Assembly: GCF_002506515.1 (NCBI RefSeq)
Contig: NZ_DAXS01000054.1
Span: 204 to 6,975, forward strand
DNA: 6,772 nt
From: Caldivirga sp. UBA161
Lineage (GTDB): Archaea > Thermoproteota > Thermoprotei > Thermoproteales > Thermocladiaceae
Direction: 5' to 3'
Part shown: positions 1-5,319 of the stretch, piece by piece
Position numbering within the stretch: position 1 is the stretch's first letter
How the letters are laid out: each line of letters begins with the position of its first letter
Program-made: the position numbers and the translations under genes
Notes under the pieces: generated by a model
Databases searched by the model: none
What the model saw: the letters and a program-made list of their open reading frames with translations, nothing else
Told to the model about the DNA's origin: nothing

Positions 1-698
1 AATTCATTAACAACATTAACTACACCACACTCATTAACATACTTATCGAAGGGCATGTCGATCCATACAACATACCTAGACTTAACCTGCTGTGGTAGTG
101 AATTTATGAAGCCCTTTAACATTACTGGATTACACCAAGTGTTTAGGGGTACTGCTTGAGGCGGCCAACCATACCACACTGCAACCCTATACGTACTATT
201 GAGTGAAGTTAAGTAGTTTAATAATTCAATGAGCTTAATGTAAACCGTGGAGTTCACATATAAGTAATCCCATTCAGGTCCAAAATACCATTTAGGGAAT
301 ACTGCCCACATTACCTTTAAACCATTCTCATAGGCCAATTCACTAATCAAATTAATATTAGGGTAATAGTATTGGAATGAATTATCAGCTAGAGGAATAA
401 CCACTACAATGAAGCTGTAGCCAGCATCCCTAATTATCTTAAAATCACCGGCGATGGAATCCCTATATAGGCTTAAATTGGCGTAAACGTAAAAGAATGT
501 TCTATCCCCATAAGCCTCCTTCCAATAAGGTGTAGAATTACTGGAGGGCAGAATGTAAACAATACCATCAAATGACTTATTAATAGCCTTGTAACTCAAC
601 TTTTTAAATGGCATTAACCTTAAGTATAGCGCCATAAGCAGTATCACTAACACTATTACTACGGTAATAGTTAACACTATTGGAGGCGTATTCTTCAT
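1..698 (-). CDS. Membrane-anchored extracellular protein, probably TIM-barrel glycosidase-like (partial, 3' end off window)
   Basis: Reading the minus strand from the ATG at 698 gives 232 uninterrupted codons to the window edge, so the C-terminus is missing. Residues 7-26 are a strongly hydrophobic segment (IVLTITVVIVLVILLMALYL) followed by R27 and K32-K33. This fits a signal anchor, with the remainder outside the cell. The exposed part alternates predicted strands and helices (for example FIVVVIP at 96-102, then LKVMWAVFPKW at 127-137, RVAVWYGW at 171-178 and YVVWIDMP at 209-216). It is rich in Trp, Tyr and Asn, as in the (beta/alpha)8 barrels of glycoside hydrolases. Five N-glycosylation sequons (N40, N54, N74, N149, N167) agree with surface exposure. 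The start is supported by a TATA box about 26 bases upstream, implying a leaderless message. I do not recognise a specific family. Glycosidase-like is an inference from fold pattern only, and a catalytic acid pair cannot be assigned. Confidence 0.75.
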   Translation of the reverse strand, partial: MKNTPPIVLTITVVIVLVILLMALYLRLMPFKKLSYKAINKSFDGIVYILPSSNSTPYWKEAYGDRTFFYVYANLSLYRDSIAGDFKIIRDAGYSFIVVVIPLADNSFQYYYPNINLISELAYENGLKVMWAVFPKWYFGPEWDYLYVNSTVYIKLIELLNYLTSLNSTYRVAVWYGWPPQAVPLNTWCNPVMLKGFINSLPQQVKSRYVVWIDMPFDKYVNECGVVNVVNE

Positions 699-719
699 AA
701 GTTATGATTACTGCGGATT

Positions 720-731
720 ATTTATAAATTA
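720..731 (-). promoter_or_regulatory. TATA box of the membrane-anchored protein gene
   Basis: On the minus strand this reads AATTTATAAA, centred about 26 bases before the ATG at 698. Archaeal transcription starts about 25 bases downstream of the TATA box, so the start site should fall on or next to the ATG, giving a leaderless transcript. It shares the 133-base intergenic region 699-831 with the divergent promoter of the KaiC-like gene. I see no further gene in that interval. Confidence 0.6.
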
Positions 732-791
732 TTACATAATTTCCCGCAATATTAATGTGCATAATTATCATATTTATTACCTTACTTGAGG

Positions 792-806
792 AAGCTTTAA
801 ATATAA
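792..806 (+). promoter_or_regulatory. BRE/TATA promoter of the KaiC-like ATPase gene
   Basis: The sequence AAGCTTTAAATATAAA lies here, a purine-rich BRE-like stretch followed by a strong TATA box centred near 800. The ATG at 832 is about 30 bases downstream, so the transcript should be leaderless or have only a few untranslated bases. No Shine-Dalgarno sequence precedes the ATG. Confidence 0.6.
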
Positions 807-831
807 ATAGTGTTTAATACAGTGTTAATTT

Positions 832-1686
832 ATGGAGAAGAGGAGTGAAGGTAAGGGGGAGGTTAGGTTGAGGGAGGAGGTTGAGAGGGAGGCTTTCGGT
901 ATTAAGGTTCTAGATAATGCACTTGAGGGTGGCGTGCCCAGGGGTACTTGGACTGTGGTTACTGGGGAGCCAGGCGTGGGTAAGAGCATACTATGCATGC
1001 ACTTCGCCTACAATGGGTTAGAGAATGATGAACCAGTAATCTACGTTACCACTGAGACCAGCTTCCGTGATGTAGTTAGGCAGGCTAGGCAATTCAACAT
1101 GGATTTAACTCAGTTTAAGCCTGTTAACTTAAGTGATGTAATTACGGGTAAGGTTAAGCCTGAGAACGCTAAATTAGTTGTGATTGACTTATTCGGCTTA
1201 TATAGGCAATACCGTGAGATGATTAAGGAGGCTGGGGAGGAGGGTAAGAAGCCTAGTAGGGCTTTGAGCATTGAGGTACTGGAGGGCGCTGTTAAGAGGG
1301 CTTATGAGGTTTTAGGCTTTAGTGAGGGTAAGGTTAGTGAACCCAGTAGGCTTATTATTGACTCCATGACTGCCTTCTGGGCTGATAAGCCTGCAATGGC
1401 TAGGGCTTATAGCTATAGGCTTAGGCAGAACCTGTATAGGAGTAATATTACTGCACTCCTAGTTAGTCAATATGCCCCAACCACTGAGGCTAGCTTCGGC
1501 TTTGGCCTTGAGCATATTGCCGACGGTATAATACACATGTGGATGGATAATGTTGTTGAGGCCAAGACTATTAGGAGGTGGTTAATTATTAAGAAGATGA
1601 GGTTAACAAACCACGCTAAGGAGGCTTACCAAGTGGATATTCAGCCAGGTAAGGGATTAATCCTCATTGAGGCTGATAAAACTTAA
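832..1686 (+). CDS. KaiC-like RecA-superfamily ATPase (single KaiC domain)
   Basis: A single-domain P-loop ATPase of the archaeal KaiC/RadA-like group, cytoplasmic, 284 residues. The first 20 residues are charged, and FGIKVLDNALEGGVPRG (22-38) is the usual KaiC-domain opening. Walker A is GEPGVGKS (45-52). The strand-then-glutamate motif VTTET (72-76) keeps one Glu (E75) where cyanobacterial KaiC has two. Walker B is LIID (174-177). SQ (212-213), the GFGLEHIADGII segment (223-234) and KMR (255-257, like the nucleotide-contacting K-x-R of KaiC) complete the domain. An insertion of about 50 residues between E75 and Walker B (roughly 115-165) is charged and partly helical. This layout recalls the thermophile-restricted 'AF_0795-type' KaiC-domain family, but I could not confirm that subfamily. 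There is no archaellum or Kai clock neighbour, so FlaH/ArlH is unlikely. The role is unknown. Family members elsewhere are suspected ATP-dependent signalling or recombination-related proteins. Confidence 0.88.
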   Translation: MEKRSEGKGEVRLREEVEREAFGIKVLDNALEGGVPRGTWTVVTGEPGVGKSILCMHFAYNGLENDEPVIYVTTETSFRDVVRQARQFNMDLTQFKPVNLSDVITGKVKPENAKLVVIDLFGLYRQYREMIKEAGEEGKKPSRALSIEVLEGAVKRAYEVLGFSEGKVSEPSRLIIDSMTAFWADKPAMARAYSYRLRQNLYRSNITALLVSQYAPTTEASFGFGLEHIADGIIHMWMDNVVEAKTIRRWLIIKKMRLTNHAKEAYQVDIQPGKGLILIEADKT

Positions 1687-1720
1687 CATTGTATACGCGA
1701 ATTAAGGGGCAAGCATTAGG

Positions 1721-1730
1721 GTTTATAAAT
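1721..1730 (+). promoter_or_regulatory. TATA box of the PaREP1 gene
   Basis: GTTTATAAAT is a near-ideal archaeal TATA box, centred about 25 bases before the GTG at 1751. It supports this GTG over the second GTG at 1757, shows that the gene has its own promoter rather than relying on the ATPase gene 64 bases upstream, and implies a leaderless mRNA. Confidence 0.65.
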
Positions 1731-1750
1731 CCCCAAGGCAAAAACATAAA

Positions 1751-2257
1751 GTGCCTGTGAGCATTGCCATCCCTAAGAAGCTTTATGATGAAGCAACTAG
1801 GAGGGGTATTGATGTTGAGGAATTAGTCTTATCAACATTAATCAATACTCTAAAACTTGACCCAGAGACCCTCATTAAGATTAGGATTGAGTTAGCTATT
1901 GGTTACCTTAATGAGGGGAAGAACTTGATAGATAAGGACCCTGTTCAAGCCAGTGAAAAGCTCTACAAGGCTGCTGAAGAATCTGTTAAGGCATTGGTGG
2001 TTTACTATGATTTAAAGGATATATTGGCTAGAGTTAATGAGAGGGGGAGGTGGACTGTAACTGAGCTTGAGAAGGCTGTAATTGAAATATCAAGGAGGCT
2101 TGGTAGGTGGTTTAGGCAATCCTGGGACACGGCAAATTACCTACATGTGTGGGGATTCCACGAGATGAAACTAGATGCTGATGATATTAAGGATAGGTTA
2201 CCAGATGTTGAGAGAATGATACAGGAGGCGCAGAAATTACTGGGCAATAATTCGTGA
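1751..2257 (+). CDS. PaREP1/PaREP8-family protein
   Basis: A 168-residue helical protein of the PaREP1 family, a multi-copy paralogous family first noted in Pyrobaculum aerophilum and common in Thermoproteales. Residues 1-38 form a small leader (IPKKLYDEATRRGIDVEELV) ending in LDP. Then comes the family core: ELAIGYLNEGKNLIDKDPVQ (47-66), SEKLYKAAEESVKAL (68-82), RGRWTVTELEKAV (98-110) and the terminal signature W125...ANYLHVWGFHE (128-138). The length is normal and the frame intact. The four-helix character and the YKAAEE...KAL helix resemble the HEPN/nucleotidyltransferase-partner helical bundles. I recall such a link being proposed, but the RNase-type R-x4-6-H motif of active HEPN toxins is not evident here. 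No nucleotidyltransferase (MNT) partner lies next door. The biochemical function of the family is unknown. Translation starts at GTG, chosen by TATA spacing. Confidence 0.88.
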   Translation: MPVSIAIPKKLYDEATRRGIDVEELVLSTLINTLKLDPETLIKIRIELAIGYLNEGKNLIDKDPVQASEKLYKAAEESVKALVVYYDLKDILARVNERGRWTVTELEKAVIEISRRLGRWFRQSWDTANYLHVWGFHEMKLDADDIKDRLPDVERMIQEAQKLLGNNS

Positions 2258-2290
2258 AGAATGCTGACTATGAGGTTTAAGAATTATTAA

Positions 2291-2303
2291 GCCTAATTAA
2301 GGG
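2291..2303 (+). promoter_or_regulatory. Weak TATA-like element before the epimerase-like gene
   Basis: GCCTAATTAAGGG is centred about 26 bases before the ATG at 2323, the right place for a leaderless promoter but a poor match to a TATA box. An alternative AT-rich stretch (TTTAAGAATTATT, about 2276-2288) is too far away for a leaderless start. The gene may instead be read through from the PaREP1 gene, which ends 65 bases upstream. Confidence 0.3.
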
Positions 2304-2322
2304 TTAAGTGAAGTAACTGAAT

Positions 2323-3273
2323 ATGAGTAGGTTTCTGGTATTAGGCCTAGGATTCATAGCAACACATGTTGCAGAGGCATTATCTAAGTTGGGGCACGTT
2401 ACCGTAACGTACAGGTCACTGAATGGTATCAATGAAATTTATGCGAAGATATTGAGGGGTAGTGTTGAACTCACTAGGCTTAATCCACTTACTGATGAAT
2501 ATGAGTTAAGGAGTTTAATTAAGAACTCTGACACTGTAATTAACCTAATAGGTGCATTGAGCAATGATTTTCAGCTACTTAGGGCCGTTCACGTAACTAT
2601 ACCTAGGCAAGTCGCCTCACTAATAGCGGATTACTCACCATCAATAATGCTCATACACGTAAGCGCATCTAATGTCATGGGGCCAATTGGTAAATTCATC
2701 ACCGAGGAGCCTAGGCATTGTGAGGGGGCTAAGCCATCAACACTGTATGAGGAGACTAAGTGCCTTGGTGAACAGGCGGTTTACTCAATATCTCAATCCA
2801 CAGGCTTCCCACTAGCCATAATTAGGCCAACCTTAGTCTACGGTAAGTATAATACTCATCCACAATTCCTCCAAATATACAATGTGGCTAAAGTGGGTAT
2901 TGTACCTAGGGTTAATGCTAAGTTAATGGCTATTAGTGCCCCTAAGCTTACTGAGTTGATAATTAGGCTGCATGAGTTAAGGCCAAGGAGCCTCTACCTA
3001 TACGCCACTGAGTGTGAGCCGGTTGAGGTGGCTAGGTTCTTTGAAATCATGGTTAAGGCACTTGGGAAAAGGCCATTAAGGATACCTATACCTAATATTC
3101 TACTTAAATTAGCATTACCAAGTGATGTTAAGCCGCTTTTCAAGTACATTAACACAACCTACAGTTGCGTGAGAATTAAGGAGTTGGTGGGTGACTTAAG
3201 ATTCATGGAGGATGAGGTTTATGAAAATGCATTATTCATTAGGCAGTTTAAGAATTATGCTATAGGCCCCTAA
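2323..3273 (+). CDS. NAD(P)-binding Rossmann protein, extended SDR (epimerase/dehydratase-like, NDUFA9-like)
   Basis: A 316-residue soluble protein with the extended-SDR plan. An N-terminal Rossmann strand and loop, LVLGLGFIATHVAEAL (5-20), is followed by Y30-R31 after strand 2, where a basic residue often favours NADP. SDTVINLIGAL (69-79) corresponds to the usual D-x-V-x-x-L-A segment. VSAS (113-116) lies before the Y142-E-E-T-K146 catalytic Y-x3-K pair. IIRPTLVYG (166-174) is the classic post-catalytic signature. The C-terminal substrate-binding part is small. The glycine loop is unusual: G8-x-G10-x-x-A13 instead of the family's G-x-x-G-x-x-G. Possible roles include nucleotide-sugar metabolism or an NDUFA9-type lipid/quinone-linked reductase; the sequence does not decide. 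An upstream GTG at 2309 hits a stop at once, so the ATG is the start. Its TAA overlaps the TAG of the opposing encapsulin gene. Confidence 0.8.
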   Translation: MSRFLVLGLGFIATHVAEALSKLGHVTVTYRSLNGINEIYAKILRGSVELTRLNPLTDEYELRSLIKNSDTVINLIGALSNDFQLLRAVHVTIPRQVASLIADYSPSIMLIHVSASNVMGPIGKFITEEPRHCEGAKPSTLYEETKCLGEQAVYSISQSTGFPLAIIRPTLVYGKYNTHPQFLQIYNVAKVGIVPRVNAKLMAISAPKLTELIIRLHELRPRSLYLYATECEPVEVARFFEIMVKALGKRPLRIPIPNILLKLALPSDVKPLFKYINTTYSCVRIKELVGDLRFMEDEVYENALFIRQFKNYAIGP

Positions 3274-4388
3274 GTGGATTGCTTAAGTACTACCACTCCC
3301 CTAGGATCCTTAACCCTCACGGCTAAGGTTTCCCACAATCTAAACACATGGTTACTATCATCAACACCCAGATACACTAATGCGGCATCCACCCCCACTG
3401 CCACATCAATTATTGATTGATGCGTTGACATTAATAATGCCGTATCATCCCTCAACTGCGGGATCACTGCAACATCCTTAATGAGTGATTTAACCCTAGT
3501 TAACTCCATGACGCCAGTCCTCTCATTAACAATTAGTAGCTTAGTATACCTGTTGGGGCTAATGAAGAGTACGTATGGTTCAGGCACGTAATTAGCGTAT
3601 AATGCATTAACGGCGCTTGAAACCTCATTAACCGCCGAACCAGGGGTATCCCAAGGTGACATAGCCATTGTTTTAACCTTAGGGTTACTTAATATGTCGT
3701 TAAGTATCATTAAATCCTCATCATAAGCTAACCTAACAGCAGCCTGATCAGCTGATGCTGAATAAACTGCCTCACCCCTAGCTCTAGAGTACTCAATCTG
3801 CCTCTGTGAGATTGTAAATTTAAGGCTTAATTCCTTAAGGGCTAAAATGGATCTACTTATGGTTATTGAGGAGCCGCTTGAAGTTTCCTCAAGTGGTACT
3901 GCATCTAAGCCTGGGCCGGCCTCATATGTGGTTAAATACTTCCTAAACCTCCTTGCCTCATTAACAGTACCCCGAATCTTACCTTGAATATACCTAAGCT
4001 CCTCAGGGTTTAAGGCTGATGATGAAGTAACATCAATTGGTGGATCACCTGTATTCTTGGATTCCCCCTTACCAGTATTAGGATCATTAGGTGCCTTAAT
4101 ACCCGTTAATCCACTAACCTCAGTGGAACCAGCCTTCAACTGCTCAACCTGCTCTGGATCATAATTCTTAAGTAAGGTAAGGAATTCACCAAAGTGAGCC
4201 TTTTCCTCCTTGGCAATATCCTCAAAAACCCTCTTAACCTTCTCATCAGTAATCAATCCAGCTAATTGGAGGTATAGGTTTATTGCATCTAGCTCAGCCA
4301 TTATCGCTAGCCTAAGCGCCTCCCCAACTTCATTCTCACTGAGTTTCCTATCCCTAATTAAGTCTACTGGATTCTTCGAGAAAACCAT
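3270..4388 (-). CDS. Encapsulin shell protein with fused N-terminal encapsulated-ferritin domain
   Basis: One 372-residue chain with three parts. Residues 1-90 are a two-helix ferritin-like domain with E32 in ELDAINLYLQ and E62-K-A-H65 in EEKAHFGEF. These are ligands expected for a di-iron ferroxidase centre shared between two subunits, as in encapsulated ferritins. Residues 88-128 are a Gly/Pro/Ser/Asn/Asp-rich, low-hydrophobicity tether. Residues 127-372 are the HK97-fold encapsulin: N-terminal helix LNPEELRYIQGKI, GPGLDAV (158-164), LKFTISQRQIE (189-199), YVLFISPNRYTKL (272-284), TGVMELTRVKSLI (291-303) and the closing FRLWETLAVRVKDP (349-362). The same fusion forms the 30-nm particle of Pyrococcus furiosus (about 345 residues). 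The shell probably self-assembles in the cytoplasm with ferroxidase domains facing the lumen, storing iron and limiting oxidative damage. No separate cargo gene is needed. It has its own promoter and is tail-to-tail with the epimerase-like gene. Confidence 0.93.
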   Translation of the reverse strand: MVFSKNPVDLIRDRKLSENEVGEALRLAIMAELDAINLYLQLAGLITDEKVKRVFEDIAKEEKAHFGEFLTLLKNYDPEQVEQLKAGSTEVSGLTGIKAPNDPNTGKGESKNTGDPPIDVTSSSALNPEELRYIQGKIRGTVNEARRFRKYLTTYEAGPGLDAVPLEETSSGSSITISRSILALKELSLKFTISQRQIEYSRARGEAVYSASADQAAVRLAYDEDLMILNDILSNPKVKTMAMSPWDTPGSAVNEVSSAVNALYANYVPEPYVLFISPNRYTKLLIVNERTGVMELTRVKSLIKDVAVIPQLRDDTALLMSTHQSIIDVAVGVDAALVYLGVDDSNHVFRLWETLAVRVKDPRGVVVLKQST

Positions 4389-4409
4389 ATTAATGATACT
4401 ACACTGAAT

Positions 4410-4421
4410 TATTTAAATTTA
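4410..4421 (-). promoter_or_regulatory. TATA box of the encapsulin-ferritin gene
   Basis: On the minus strand this reads TAAATTTAAATA, centred about 26 bases before the ATG at 4388, predicting a leaderless mRNA. A second AT-rich element (about 4437-4446, TTTATTTAA on the plus strand) lies farther upstream and could belong to either divergent gene. I see no obvious iron-regulator box by eye. Confidence 0.55.
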
Positions 4422-4485
4422 ATCATATGTGAATTAGTTTATTTAAGGAAGCATTAAGCACAATTATATTAACCTTAAATCACTG

Positions 4486-4495
4486 GTTAATTAAC
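4486..4495. promoter_or_regulatory. Short perfect palindrome upstream of the SDR promoter (candidate regulator site)
   Basis: GTTAATTAAC is a perfect 10-base palindrome in the 143-base region between the divergent encapsulin and SDR genes. It lies 6 bases upstream of the SDR TATA box, where an activator could touch the basal factors. In DNA this AT-rich a palindrome of this size may be chance, so the call is weak. Confidence 0.2.
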
Positions 4496-4501
4496 ATAAG
4501 T

Positions 4502-4511
4502 GCTTAAATAC
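4502..4511 (+). promoter_or_regulatory. TATA box of the short-chain dehydrogenase gene
   Basis: GCTTAAATAC is centred about 25 bases before the ATG at 4532, the spacing for a leaderless archaeal transcript. No Shine-Dalgarno sequence lies between them. Confidence 0.55.
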
Positions 4512-4531
4512 CCTTAAGTATACGCCTACGT

Positions 4532-5299
4532 ATGAGCATTGATTTAAGGGGGAGGGTTGTTTTAATTACTGGCGTGACTCATGGTATTGGGGAGGCTACC
4601 GGTAGGTTACTTAGGCAGTTGGGGGCTACTGTTTATGGTGTTGGTAGGGATGAGGCTAAGGGTAGGTTACTTGAGTCTGAGGTTGGTATAGTGTTTAGGA
4701 GGGTTGATTTATCTAGGAGGGTTGAGGTTTTGGATTTCATTAAGTGGTTTGAGTCTGAGGTGGGTGTTATTCATGCCTTAATTAATAATGCTTCAAGGAA
4801 TTCCAGGTTCAGTATCCTTGATACTGCATTGGAGGAGTGGGATAGTATGATTGAGTTAAACTTAACGGCACCATTCCTACTCTCCCAAATGGCCGCTAGG
4901 CTAATGATTAAGAGGGGGATTAGGGGTAAGATAATTAATGTTGCAGCCATACAAGCCCACTTCCCCCTTGAGTCATCATTCCCCTACGTAACCACTAAGG
5001 GTGGTTTAGTGGCTATGACTAGGAGTATGGCTGTTGACTTGGGTAAGTACGGCATACAAGCCATAACGGTAACTCCAGGCCCAGTGTATGTTAAGGGTGG
5101 GGAGGTACCCAAGAGCCTTGATGATAATGCAGCAACATTAATAGGTAGGATGGGTAGGCCCATGGAGGTGGCTTGGTTAATAGCATTCTTAATATCAGAC
5201 CTAAACACATTCATGACAGGCAACGAAATAATAATAGATGGCGGTAGGATAATAAGTAGAAAACCAGATCCAAGGGAAGTAACCACTGGTGAAGTTTAA
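4532..5299 (+). CDS. Classical short-chain dehydrogenase/reductase with Ala at the catalytic Ser position
   Basis: A 255-residue classical SDR, cytoplasmic, expected to use NAD(P) for alcohol/carbonyl or sugar oxidoreduction. The cofactor loop is TGVTHGIG (13-20, the T-G-x3-G-x-G motif). R39 after strand 2 hints at NADP preference, D59-L60 binds adenine, and NNAS (85-88) replaces the common NNAG. The catalytic N110 (ELNLTAPF), Y152 and K156 (Y-x3-K) are present. The residue 13 positions before Y152, normally the catalytic Ser, is A139 (INVAAIQ). PGPV (about 180-183) and the C-terminal GRMGRPMEVAWLIAFLISD and TGNEIIIDGG segments are standard and intact. The loss of Ser suggests an altered reaction, a substitute hydroxyl (for example S148 or S149), or a non-catalytic role. 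Substrate is not predictable. The 5' half is T-rich and C-poor while the 3' half is the reverse. It converges on the transporter gene with 20 bases between them. Confidence 0.9.
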   Translation: MSIDLRGRVVLITGVTHGIGEATGRLLRQLGATVYGVGRDEAKGRLLESEVGIVFRRVDLSRRVEVLDFIKWFESEVGVIHALINNASRNSRFSILDTALEEWDSMIELNLTAPFLLSQMAARLMIKRGIRGKIINVAAIQAHFPLESSFPYVTTKGGLVAMTRSMAVDLGKYGIQAITVTPGPVYVKGGEVPKSLDDNAATLIGRMGRPMEVAWLIAFLISDLNTFMTGNEIIIDGGRIISRKPDPREVTTGEV

Positions 5300-5319
5300 G
5301 CCCTAATTTATTTGCAAGA

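Noticed and set aside
1770..1780. ATGATGA resembling the C box of a C/D guide RNA inside the PaREP1 gene
   Set aside because: No properly spaced D or D' (CTGA) box follows, and the bases are explained by LYDEA codons. Other TGATGA hits (about 2178 and 4020) failed in the same way.
3270..4388. Possibility that the HK97-fold protein marks a provirus
   Set aside because: Encapsulins share the phage capsid fold, but there is no terminase, portal, protease, integrase or attachment-site repeat nearby, and the ferritin-like fusion points to a cellular nanocompartment.
4210..4407. Open frame of 65 codons on the plus strand
   Set aside because: It lies antisense to the ferritin-like domain of the encapsulin gene, is Ser/Ile-rich as expected for a reverse-strand shadow, and has no promoter or family match.
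4984..5286. Open frame of 100 codons on the minus strand
   Set aside because: It is antisense to the well-supported SDR gene and has no recognisable motif; it is a shadow of that gene's codon pattern.
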